From NCBI RefSeq assembly GCF_030684035.1, contig NZ_JAUXPI010000037.1:20274-84273 (forward strand): 64,000 nucleotides of DNA. The letters are read 5' to 3'. Below the pieces are notes generated by a model, which saw only the letters and a program-made list of their open reading frames with translations, was not told the origin of the DNA and did not search any database. Positions 53,929-61,585 of the stretch are shown here, in pieces; the first letter of the stretch is position 1; every line of letters begins with the position of its first letter. Both the position numbers and the translations under genes were made by a program. The stretch is from Phaeovulum sp. Lineage in GTDB: Bacteria > Pseudomonadota > Alphaproteobacteria > Rhodobacterales > Rhodobacteraceae.

Positions 53929-54797
53929 ACGTGATGAGCAGAACCGTCTATGTGAATGGTGCCTATGTCGCCGAAGAAGACGCCATGGTTTCAGTCTTCG
54001 ACCGTGGGTTCCTCATGGCCGACGGGGTCTATGAGGTGACCTCGGTTCTGGGCGGCAAGCTGATCGACTTTGCCGGACACGCCGCCCGCCTTGCGCGCAG
54101 CCTGCAAGAGTTGGAAATGGCCGCCCCGGTCAGTGATGCCGAACTGCTGGCGATCCACCGCGAACTGGTGGCGCGCAACGCGGTGGTCGATGGCATGGTT
54201 TACCTCCAGATCACCCGCGGCAACCCAGGTGATCGCGATTTTGCCTGGCCCGACCCTGCATTGGTGCCCTCAACGCTGGTGCTCTTCACCCAGTCAAAGC
54301 CCGGTGTGGCCGACACCCCGCAGGCGAAAACCGGAATCCGGGTGATCAGCATCGACGATATCCGCTGGGGTCGGCGCGACATCAAGACGGTGCAGTTGCT
54401 CTACCCCTCGATGGGCAAGATGATGGCGAAGAAGGCGGGGGTCGATGACGCCTGGCTGGTCGAGGATGGCTTCGTGACCGAGGGCACCTCGAACAACGCC
54501 TATATCGTCAAGGGCGGCCAGATCATTACCCGCCAGCTTGGCAACGACATCCTGCACGGCATCACCCGCGCCGCAGTGCTGCGCTTCGCCCGCGAGGCGC
54601 AGATGGAAGTGGTCGAGCGGCCATTTACCGTGGCCGAAGCGAAGGCGGCGGACGAGGCTTTCATCACCTCTGCATCGGCTTTCGTGATGCCGGTTGTCGA
54701 GATCGACGGCACCGCGATCGGCCCCGGCAAACCCGGCCGCATCGCCACCCGACTGCGCGAGATTTACCTTGAGGAGGCGCGCAAGGCGGGGGTGTGA
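53925..54797 (+). CDS. dat: D-amino-acid transaminase (fold-type IV PLP enzyme)
   Basis: The 290-residue class IV aminotransferase has PLP lysine K154 in RRDIKTVQLLYPS; other landmarks are NGAYVAEEDAMVSVFDRGF, EGTSNNAYIV and a C-terminal GPGKPGRIATRLREIYLEEA. It would interconvert D-alanine and D-glutamate. The ATG overlaps the epimerase stop (ATGA). Its 3' end is duplicated in diverged form at 56094-56152, beyond a lower-GC insert, so the current 3' end may have been brought in with that insert. Confidence 0.9.
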   Translation: MNVMSRTVYVNGAYVAEEDAMVSVFDRGFLMADGVYEVTSVLGGKLIDFAGHAARLARSLQELEMAAPVSDAELLAIHRELVARNAVVDGMVYLQITRGNPGDRDFAWPDPALVPSTLVLFTQSKPGVADTPQAKTGIRVISIDDIRWGRRDIKTVQLLYPSMGKMMAKKAGVDDAWLVEDGFVTEGTSNNAYIVKGGQIITRQLGNDILHGITRAAVLRFAREAQMEVVERPFTVAEAKAADEAFITSASAFVMPVVEIDGTAIGPGKPGRIATRLREIYLEEARKAGV

Positions 54798-54801
54798 GGG
54801 G
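54744..54801 (+). repeat. dat 3'-end repeat, copy 1 (inside dat)
   Basis: The last 18 codons of dat including the stop match 56094-56147. The first 17 bases are identical; over 54 bases I count 8 differences, mostly at third codon positions. The pair flanks a 1.3-kb lower-GC segment. See copy 2. Confidence 0.75.
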
Positions 54802-54884
54802 CGGGCTCGTTAAATTCGGATGACTTCGGGTGTCAAATGCGATCTGGGCGCAACTGGTTTGCAATCTGGCTTTTGCCGAAACAA

Positions 54885-55974
54885 TCAACGAAGGTCATAG
54901 ATTTTGGTGCGAGGGTCCGCTAACTGCCAACCCTTCAGGGTATACCTGTTATATTCGGTGAGGAAATCGTCTGACAGTACCCGCAGTTGAAAGGTATCGC
55001 CATAATCGATTAGCGCAGCGCTAAAACTTGCTTCGCCACCGACGCCCCCCACGATCAGATACGGCGCGGCACCCGGCACTTCAACGCGCTCAAGGTGGTC
55101 GTCCCAACCCGACGCCCAACCCAAGCGAGGGACCAAGGTTTTATTGCCATAGGCAGTGTTACCAATCGCCCCATACCCCGGGTCTCCGTACTCATATTGG
55201 TGAGCAACCGTCTCCCAAGCACGGCGGAACAGCTCCTTTGTCAGAGGCGGGTGAAAAGCCGCATCGAGTTGAATGCCCCATGCGTTCAACTGACCGACTT
55301 CGTCAACGACGAAGACATCGTCTGGACCTTTGGACATCATGGCCGCCGCCAACTCGATCGGAAAGTTTTCTTTGGTTGACGAAAGCAGATAAGCGCGTCA
55401 GCGCAAGCAGGTCACGCATGCCAGACTCGGCCTCGCTAGCCGGAATCAGTTCCCTGCCGGAGAAGTTGATGTACGGGGCGTGAAAGCCAAGCCGAGATGT
55501 GGGAGACAAGGTTCTTTTCGGGCCTGCTTCCCAACCCGGCAAATTATCCTCCGGATTCCAGTCGAAAAGCACATCCTCGGGGTGCTCGGAGCTTCCCGCC
55601 ATGAAAGCAATTGCACATGCCGAATAACACTCGCCTCCGGTTTCGACCCTTGTGGCGAACCTGCCCTGTATCAACCTCGCGATCTCGATTCCGGCGAGAT
55701 AGGAACCGCCGGGACCAGCGAGGCACACGGTACGAGGCCAGACGCCGAGCAAGTCGTTCGGGCTGCGCGAAAACGTCGCTTTGTCTTGGGCGACGAGACG
55801 TTCAGACAAGATTGCGAACGCGCCGAGATCTTCCATTGTTAGCCTGCCGATTACCCGAATGTCGCAGTTGGCATCACCGTCAACGGCCACGACTTCCGCA
55901 TCAGCTACAGAGGCGGAAAACGCCGATACAAATAGAACGGCGAAAATTCGGAGCATTCGGCTTAACTGGCTCAT
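54885..55974 (-). pseudogene. Frameshifted secreted ClpP-like (COG3904-type) protein
   Basis: Two overlapping frames on the minus strand join into one protein of about 360 residues. The upstream part (from MSQLSRMLRIF at 55974) has a signal peptide ending ADA, then DCDIRVIG-type and LAGPGGSYLAG strands and a GGECYSACAIAFMAG segment, as in secreted ClpP-fold proteins of the COG3904 kind. Near 55363-55370 the frame changes: one frame continues VNQRKLSDR, while the other picks up as FPIELAAAMMSKG, consistent with one extra base. The rest ends at 54885. Base composition is visibly less GC-rich than its neighbours. It lies between the two dat-end copies. Function unknown; a sequencing error cannot be excluded. 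Confidence 0.65.
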
Positions 55975-56093
55975 TTCTGCGTCCCCAGCGATTTCCAATA
56001 GTCAGACGGTAGATTCGATGCGGGGGGAGTCCAAGAGGAAACCGAAAATCACGGGTGCCAACGCGACTGTGAGTGCCCAATGCGCGCTGAGTG

Positions 56094-56152
56094 GCCACCC
56101 GACTGCGCGAAATCTATCTGGACGAGGCGCGCAAATCGGCGGTGTGAAGGGG
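56094..56152 (+). repeat. dat 3'-end repeat, copy 2 (displaced gene end)
   Basis: A detached copy of the dat end: it would encode ATRLREIYLDEARKSAV plus stop against ATRLREIYLEEARKAGV in dat. It has no gene body upstream. A perfect 9-bp hairpin follows at 56159-56181, as would be expected downstream of a real gene, whereas no hairpin follows copy 1. This suggests copy 2 marks the original dat end. Confidence 0.75.
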
Positions 56153-56158
56153 CAACAA

Positions 56159-56181
56159 ACGGGCCGCAGTCAGCGGCCCGT
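56159..56181. terminator. Hairpin after the displaced dat end
   Basis: ACGGGCCGC and GCGGCCCGT form a perfect 9-bp stem with an AGTCA loop, 12 bases after the stop codon of dat copy 2. It also lies just beyond the RTX remnant on the minus strand, so it could act in both directions. No T-run. Confidence 0.55.
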
Positions 56182-56208
56182 CCGCCACACCGTTTCCAGA
56201 TGCGCGGG

Positions 56209-56724
56209 TCAGCTTGCCAGCGCCATGTTTGCCAGCACAGGCTGGTAATACTGCCCGCCCACGCGGTCCAACAGCCACAGCTCATTCTGGCCGCCGTTCC
56301 CGTACTGCACCTCTGCCGCGCTCACGCCTTGCAGCACCGCCAGCGTCTCGCCGTTCAGCTGGACTTCGCAACCGCTGCCGTCGCCCAGATCGACCAGTTG
56401 CAGCAGCGGCGACGCTGGCAGATCCGAGGTGTTGATGAACAGGGATTCGGTCGCGGGGTCAAAATCGGTGATGGTGACTGCAGCGTCGCCCGGCTGCCAG
56501 ACAGAGTAGAAGCTGTCCACGCCGTCGCCGCCCTCCATCGTGTCGCCGTCATCGCCCAGCAGGTCATCGTCGCCGGCCCAGCCCTGCAACAGATCGGCGG
56601 CATTGGCGCCCTCGTGGTCAAGCGCCCAGAGCTCATCATCGCCAAAGCCGCCATTCAGCGTATTGGCGCCTTCAAAGTCGACAAGAAAGTCGTGCCCGGA
56701 ACTGCCGCGCACCACATCATTGCC
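56209..56724 (-). pseudogene. C-terminal remnant of an RTX (hemolysin-type Ca-binding) protein
   Basis: About 171 residues with degenerate nonapeptide calcium repeats (GGFGDDELW, GWAGDDDLL, GDDGDTMEG, GGDGVDSFY), then a typical RTX C-terminal domain (AVTITDFDPATESLFI, ending VLANMALAS), which normally carries the type I secretion signal. There is no start or upstream RTX body: the frame runs straight into permease sequence at about 56724 (VEALLGN then DVVRGSSGHDF). It is therefore a truncated gene joined by rearrangement. Confidence 0.75.
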
Positions 56725-57610
56725 CAAAAGCGCCTCGACAATCGGGATCACCCCGGCGGCGTTGGTGTACATCGGAATGCCCATCACCACCGCGACCGGC
56801 ACCGACCACCAGGCATCCGCCCCCATGATCCGCTCCATCAGATCTTGCGGCACATAGCCGTGGATCAAGGCACCCGTGCCGATGCCGGGAATGATCCACA
56901 TCCAGACACGCGCGAAGATCTCGCGCACCGCTTCCAGCCCAAGCTTGTAGCGATCGGTCCAGCCCCGGCGTTCACCCGCAACCGCCACTGGCGCTGTGGC
57001 ACCGGAATGGATGTCGCACACCCAGGGCTGCAACCAGCCTTCCAGATGGGACTTGCCGATCACGAAGCCCGCCACGATCGCAATGCCGAGGCCGAACAGA
57101 AGGTAGGTTACCGCAACCTCCCAGCCGACAAGGCCGACCAGCAGCACCACCGCCACCTCGTTTACCATCGGTGCCGCGATCAGGAACGAGAAGGTGACAC
57201 CGAGCGGCACCCCCGCCGAGACGAAACGATGAACAACAGCACCGCAGAGCACGAGCAGAACGGGGTCAGGATGCCGAGGCTTGCCGACAACACGTTGCCC
57301 ATGCCTTCGCGTTTGCCCGTAAGCACGGCGCGGGTCTTTTCGGGCGAAAAGAAGCTGCGAACAACGCCCATCGCAAACACGATCAGCGGAAGCAGCAGCA
57401 TCACCTTGGGCACATCGTAAAAGAAGAATGCCAGCGCTTCGCCCGTGTGGCTGTGGCGGTCCACCGGCAACAGCGACACCACACAAGAACCGAGAACGGA
57501 ATCAACTGGCCTTAAACCAGCCACCAGGCCACGGCAAAGGCCACAACGCCCACCGTCCAGAGCCACGCCGGGGCCGCGCCCTGCGGGGCGTCGTTTGCTT
57601 GCACACTCAT
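56725..57610 (-). pseudogene. DUF318/ArsP-type permease, broken
   Basis: The ATG at 57610 (MSVQANDAPQG) overlaps the arsR stop (ATGA). The reading then meets several lesions: an in-frame TAA at 57512-57514 where the family continues with GQLIPFS; a frame change near 57480 before VVSLLPVDRHSHTGEALAFFF; and a one-base loss near 57227, between CSCSAVLLFI and FVSAGVPLGVTFSF. Beyond VPMYTNAAGVIPIVEALLG-like sequence the last membrane segments are missing and RTX sequence follows. PFCSCSAV is the permease hallmark. Intact relatives sit behind ArsR regulators and export (organo)arsenicals or metals. This copy should be inactive. Confidence 0.8.
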
Positions 57611-57897
57611 GCCGCATGCCTTTCGCCGGGGTTCTCTGCCGCCATCACGGCCTGCACGACCGCGTAAACCTTTGGCGACAGATCGGGGTCGATCCGAAAG
57701 CGCACCCATTGCGCATCGCGTCGGTCCACCACCAGACCCGCTTGCCGGAGCACCTGCATGTGCCGCGACATCCGGCTTTGCGATGTGCCAAGCCGCTTCA
57801 TCAATTCACAAACGCAATGCTCGGACCCATCCCAGAGAATTCGGACGGCGGCGAGACGGGTCGGTTCGGCGAGGGCGGAAAGGACGGGCAACACCAT
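57607..57897 (-). CDS. ArsR-family metal-sensing repressor
   Basis: The 96-residue winged-helix repressor has the metal motif CVCELM (HCVCELMKRLG) at the start of the recognition region, as in As(III)-sensing ArsR, then TSQSRMSRHMQVLRQAGLV. It appears intact. I chose the ATG at 57897, with GGAG seven bases upstream; a TTG at 57909 is possible. Its partner permease is destroyed, so it is now an orphan regulator, perhaps controlling other loci or only itself. Confidence 0.88.
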   Translation of the reverse strand: MVLPVLSALAEPTRLAAVRILWDGSEHCVCELMKRLGTSQSRMSRHMQVLRQAGLVVDRRDAQWVRFRIDPDLSPKVYAVVQAVMAAENPGERHAA

Positions 57898-57899
57898 TT

Positions 57900-57917
57900 C
57901 ATGCTCCAATCAGCATG
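57900..57917 (-). promoter_or_regulatory. Candidate ArsR operator over the arsR ribosome site
   Basis: A perfect inverted repeat CATGCT-N6-AGCATG sits two bases before the arsR ATG and covers its GGAG ribosome site. ArsR proteins bind imperfect palindromes near their own start. The symmetry is seen; binding is inferred. Confidence 0.45.
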
Positions 57918-58017
57918 TGCGCAAAAGCCCATATAGTGGAATCCGGGACACATGAAAGCGACGCGATGCGGGACGCCATGGTCCTGCGGCCGCCATCCGC
58001 CGGTGCCGCGCGAATGT

Positions 58018-58716
58018 TCAGCTTTGCCCGAGGTCCGCAGAACCAAGAGAGGGCCAGAAGCCGACCAGCGTAGGCAACACCGCCGCGGCACCGCTGAAAT
58101 CCTCGCCCGCGGTATAAAGGCTTGGGGTGATCACCACAGGCAGACCCGCCGCCAGCGCCGAGCAGAGCCCGTTGCGGCTATCCTCGAAGGCCAGCGCGTC
58201 GTGTGGCGATACGCCCAGCCTTTCGAGCGCAAGCAGATAGACATCGGGGGCTGGCTTCTTGGCCGCGACCTCGTCTCCTGCGGCGATGACATCGAACAGA
58301 TCGGTGGCCGGTTTGCCCCAGCAGGCACGACACAGGGCTTCGACATTGGCGGGGCTTGTGGTGGTCGCGACAGCCAGCGCCAGCCCCTCGCTCCGTGCCC
58401 GCGCGATCAGCGCTGCCACGCCAGGTCGCAGCTGCAACGCGCCCGCCGAAAGCAACCTGCCATAGTGGGCAGTCTTGGCCTGATGCAGCCGCGCGATGCT
58501 TGCCGGATCTGGCCCGGCCGCGCCCCGCTCATCGCACCAGGCGCGCATCCGCTCCTTTCCGCCGGTGACCTTCAGCAAGCGCCGATAGCTGGGCTGATCC
58601 CAGCGCCAGTCCAGCCCGGCATCGGCGAAGGTGGCGTTGAAGGCGGCGCGGTGCAGCTCTTCCGTTTCGGCCAGCGTGCCATCAACATCGAAAATCAAGG
58701 CGCGCGGCAGGGTCAT
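58018..58716 (-). CDS. cbbY: CbbY xylulose-1,5-bisphosphate phosphatase
   Basis: The 232-residue HAD-family phosphatase has the nucleophile motif FDVDGTLAETEELH (D10, D12), with cap residues RLLKVTGGKERM, then TTSPANVEAL and a KKPAPDVYLLAL and FEDSRNGLCSAL end. The motif set and last position in the cbb operon match CbbY, which removes xylulose-1,5-bisphosphate, a misfire product that inhibits RuBisCO. The ATG overlaps the cbbZ stop (ATGA). No clear terminator follows before arsR. Confidence 0.93.
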   Translation of the reverse strand: MTLPRALIFDVDGTLAETEELHRAAFNATFADAGLDWRWDQPSYRRLLKVTGGKERMRAWCDERGAAGPDPASIARLHQAKTAHYGRLLSAGALQLRPGVAALIARARSEGLALAVATTTSPANVEALCRACWGKPATDLFDVIAAGDEVAAKKPAPDVYLLALERLGVSPHDALAFEDSRNGLCSALAAGLPVVITPSLYTAGEDFSGAAAVLPTLVGFWPSLGSADLGQS

Positions 58717-59405
58717 CCGAAGACCTCTGCGGCGAAGGCGGGAAGCCGGGAGAAATCGCCAAAGGCAAAACGATGCGGCAGTTCGGCAACCGGGGTCTTG
58801 CGATAGCCTTCGGTGTAAAGCGCAAAGGGTATGCCCGCGCGCATGGCGGTTTCGGCGTCCACCTCGCTGTCACCCACATAAAGGCAACGCTCCGGTACCG
58901 CCCCCAGCGCCGCAATTGTCGCAAACAGGGGGGCGGGGTCCGGCTTGCGAACCGACAGGCTGTCACCGCCAAGGATCGCCGCAAAGCGGTTCAGCAGCCC
59001 CAGATGCGCCAGAACCGCGCGGGCCGGGGCAGCGGGCTTGTTGGTGCAGACGCCCAGAACAAATCCGCGCTCGGCCAACCGGTCGAGCGCCGCAACCACG
59101 CCCGGATAGGGCAGGGTCAGCCCGACAGCAGTTTCATAGCGGGCCTCGAAGCGGTGGACGAGCGCCGCATGGCGCGGCCCGGTCGGGTCGTCACCGATGG
59201 TTTCAAGGATGCGGGTGACCAGTTGAGGTACGCCCTTGCCGATAAAACTGCGGATCTGGTCAAATGTCAGCGCAGGCAGGCCATCTTCGGCCAGAAGCGC
59301 GTTCGAGGCGGCGTGAATGTCCGGCGCGCTGTCAATCAGCGTGCCGTCCAGGTCGAAGACCACCGCTTCCCTGTGGGTTCCGCTGGTCGCGGTCTGACTC
59401 GCCAC
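58713..59405 (-). CDS. cbbZ: Phosphoglycolate phosphatase
   Basis: The 230-residue HAD phosphatase has FDLDGTLIDSAPD (D18, D20), CTNKPAAPA, RKPDPAPLF and YVGDSEVDAETAMRAG. It dephosphorylates 2-phosphoglycolate, the product of RuBisCO oxygenation. Start is a GTG at 59405 with no strong ribosome site, so the first residues are uncertain. It lies between rpe and cbbY, as in cbb operons of other proteobacteria. Confidence 0.93.
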   Translation of the reverse strand: MASQTATSGTHREAVVFDLDGTLIDSAPDIHAASNALLAEDGLPALTFDQIRSFIGKGVPQLVTRILETIGDDPTGPRHAALVHRFEARYETAVGLTLPYPGVVAALDRLAERGFVLGVCTNKPAAPARAVLAHLGLLNRFAAILGGDSLSVRKPDPAPLFATIAALGAVPERCLYVGDSEVDAETAMRAGIPFALYTEGYRKTPVAELPHRFAFGDFSRLPAFAAEVFG

Positions 59406-59410
59406 GACCG

Positions 59411-60100
59411 TCAGAGCGCTGCCATTGCCGCAGCGCGAATTGCGCGGATGTTGGCACCGTAGACCTCCGGCCTGTCAACCGAGCCGCCCTTGAACACGGC
59501 GGAGCCTGCCACGAAGCAATCCGCCCCGGCGGCGACCAGCGGTCCGACCGTGGTCGGGTCCACTCCGCCGTCGATCTGGATGTGAATCGGTCGATCGCCG
59601 ATCATCGCCCGAACCTTGCGGGTTTTCTCGATCGCCGAAGGGATGAACTTTTGCCCGCCAAAGCCCGGGTTCACGCTCATCACCAGCACCATGTCGAGCA
59701 GATCGAGCAGATGCTCGATGCTCTCGGCCGGGGTGCCCGGGTTGAGGCTCACACCTGCCTTCTTGCCCGTGGCCCTGATCGCCTGAAGCGTGCGGTGAAT
59801 ATGCGGCCCCGCCTCGATATGGGCGGTGATCAGGTCGGCCCCGGCGTCGGCATAGGCCTCGATGAAGGGGTCGACCGGCGCGATCATCAGATGCACGTCC
59901 ATGAAGGTTTTCACATGCGGACGAAAGGCCTTCACCGCTGGCGGGCCGAAGGTGAGGTTGGGCACAAAATGACCGTCCATCACGTCGACATGCACCCAGT
60001 CGGCCCCCTGGGCCTCGATGGCGCGGATCTCGGCACCGAAATTGGCGAAATCGGCGGAGAGAATCGACGGAGCAATCTTGATCTTGCGGTCGAATGTCAT
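59411..60100 (-). CDS. cbbE: Ribulose-phosphate 3-epimerase
   Basis: The 229-residue TIM-barrel enzyme interconverts ribulose-5-phosphate and xylulose-5-phosphate in ribulose-bisphosphate regeneration. Typical motifs: [46 protein letters not shown] and [11 protein letters not shown]. The ATG at 60100 is the family start. It is separated from cbbM by 67 bases that contain a strong hairpin. The symbol rpe is equivalent. Confidence 0.95.
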   Translation of the reverse strand: MTFDRKIKIAPSILSADFANFGAEIRAIEAQGADWVHVDVMDGHFVPNLTFGPPAVKAFRPHVKTFMDVHLMIAPVDPFIEAYADAGADLITAHIEAGPHIHRTLQAIRATGKKAGVSLNPGTPAESIEHLLDLLDMVLVMSVNPGFGGQKFIPSAIEKTRKVRAMIGDRPIHIQIDGGVDPTTVGPLVAAGADCFVAGSAVFKGGSVDRPEVYGANIRAIRAAAMAAL

Positions 60101-60123
60101 GGCATTTTCCCCTGTGTTGCTCT

Positions 60124-60145
60124 GGGCGGGAGGTGACTCCCGCCC
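60124..60145 (-). terminator. Hairpin between cbbM and cbbE
   Basis: GGGCGGGAG and CTCCCGCCC form a perfect 9-bp stem with a four-base loop, 22 bases after the cbbM stop. No T-run follows. It probably stabilises or partially ends the cbbM part of the operon transcript, giving more RuBisCO than the downstream enzymes. Structure seen; role inferred. Confidence 0.55.
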
Positions 60146-60167
60146 GATCTGCGCAATCTGGCGCAGG

Positions 60168-61547
60168 TTACTTCGCGCCGAGCTTCTCGCGCCAGCCCGG
60201 ATAAAGCGTGTCGGCGTCTTTTGCAAAGCTGTGGAAAGCGCCTGCCAGTTCCTTGTGATCCTTGGCGTAGGTTACAAGGTCCACGCCCGCCATCCAGGCA
60301 TCATGCGCCTGCTGGAGCGACCGGGCCCCCGCAGTGCCGCCATCGATATGGCCGAAAGCACCGCCGCCCGAGGTCTGGATGACATTCGAGTGGCCGAGGT
60401 TATCAAAGAACCCGGGCAGGCGCAGCGCGTTCATGCCGCCCGAAATGATCGGGGTGGTGGCTTTCATGCCATACCATTCCTGATGGTAGAACGGGCCATC
60501 GGCCGCATCGCGCTCGAGCATGTAGGCGATGATCCTGTCGTCAGCCTCGCCCTCCATCTTGCCGTAGCCCATGGTGCCGGTGTGTATGCCCGAGGCACCG
60601 GAAAGACGACTCATCTTGCAATGCACGAAGGCGGTGTAGCCACGCTTGGATTGCGGCGAGGTCACAGCGCCATGGCCAGCCCGGTGATAATGCAGGAACT
60701 GGTTGGGGAACGACCGGCGCGCGGTGGTAATCGCCGCGGGGCCAGCCACATAGCCATCGACGAGGAAAGCCACGTGATCGGCATTTTCGCCGAAGGTCTC
60801 GAGGATGTATTCGCCACGGGCGAGCATTTCGTAATGGTCATCGGCGGTGATGTTGGCCGAGAAGAGCTTGGCCTCGCCGGTCTTGTCCTGCGCGCGCTTC
60901 ATCGCGTCGGATACGAGCTTGATGGTTTCGCGCAGCGGCGCGAAGACCTGGTTGCCCTGGGGCTCGTCGTTCTTGATGAAATCGCCGCCAAGCCAGAAAT
61001 CATAGCAGGCATCGGCAAAGGGCTTGGGGCGCAGGCCGAGCTTCGGCTTGATGATGGTGCCGATCACCATGCCGCCGTTGACGATCGGGCGGCCGAGCAC
61101 GCGCCACATGCTTTCGATGTTCATCGCTGGCCCGTCATAGAGGCGCAGGTAGGCGGGTGGCACATGGAAATCGTGCATCTTGGCGTATTCGACATCACCC
61201 ATGCCCTGGTTGTTGCCGATCGTGAGCGTGAGGAACGAGGCGAGCATGGCGCGCCCGTCGATTATGTTGCGGTCAAACAATTCGACCGGGTAGGCGATTT
61301 TCATCACCCCTTTGGCTTCGTCGATCTCGTAGACGAGCGCATCGACGCCGCGGGTGAAATCGTCGGTGGTCGAAACCTCCACATTGGTTCCGGTCGAGCT
61401 TTCTGCGGCAAAGTGGGCGGCGGTCTCGAGGTAGCTACCAAAGCCTGCCTTGGGCTTCATGATGTAGGCGCAAAGCACATGGCGCCCGGCGGCGATCAGG
61501 TCGGCTTCCTTCAGCTGCAGATTGGCGTAGCGGTTTGATTGGTCCAT
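60168..61547 (-). CDS. cbbM: Form II ribulose-1,5-bisphosphate carboxylase/oxygenase
   Basis: The 459-residue large-subunit-only RuBisCO matches form II in length and sequence. Active-site residues are complete: K167 in IIKPKLG, carbamylated K192 with D194 and E195 in [15 protein letters not shown]288 in HYHRAGHGA, and loop-6 K330 in [10 protein letters not shown]. No small subunit is expected. Form II has a low CO2/O2 specificity and suits high-CO2, low-O2 conditions. An AGGAGA ribosome site precedes the ATG. cbbA lies 38 bases upstream. Confidence 0.97.
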   Translation of the reverse strand: MDQSNRYANLQLKEADLIAAGRHVLCAYIMKPKAGFGSYLETAAHFAAESSTGTNVEVSTTDDFTRGVDALVYEIDEAKGVMKIAYPVELFDRNIIDGRAMLASFLTLTIGNNQGMGDVEYAKMHDFHVPPAYLRLYDGPAMNIESMWRVLGRPIVNGGMVIGTIIKPKLGLRPKPFADACYDFWLGGDFIKNDEPQGNQVFAPLRETIKLVSDAMKRAQDKTGEAKLFSANITADDHYEMLARGEYILETFGENADHVAFLVDGYVAGPAAITTARRSFPNQFLHYHRAGHGAVTSPQSKRGYTAFVHCKMSRLSGASGIHTGTMGYGKMEGEADDRIIAYMLERDAADGPFYHQEWYGMKATTPIISGGMNALRLPGFFDNLGHSNVIQTSGGGAFGHIDGGTAGARSLQQAHDAWMAGVDLVTYAKDHKELAGAFHSFAKDADTLYPGWREKLGAK

Positions 61548-61585
61548 TGGTCTTCTCCTGTGACTGGCTGGCGGCCAGATGGGCC

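Noticed and set aside
54744..56152. Complete integrative element with att sites
   Set aside because: Direct repeats and a composition shift are present, but there is no integrase, excisionase or mobility gene, and the repeats are only about 85% identical. Reported as an insert of unknown origin instead.
56209..57486. Permease-RTX frame as a genuine fusion gene
   Set aside because: The frame has no proper start; its first 100 residues are out of frame with the permease, both partners are truncated, and other permease lesions lie upstream. Treated as joined pseudogenes.
60018..61538. Open frame of 506 codons on the plus strand opposite cbbM
   Set aside because: cbbM has a complete RuBisCO active site in the other strand; this frame has no recognisable feature.
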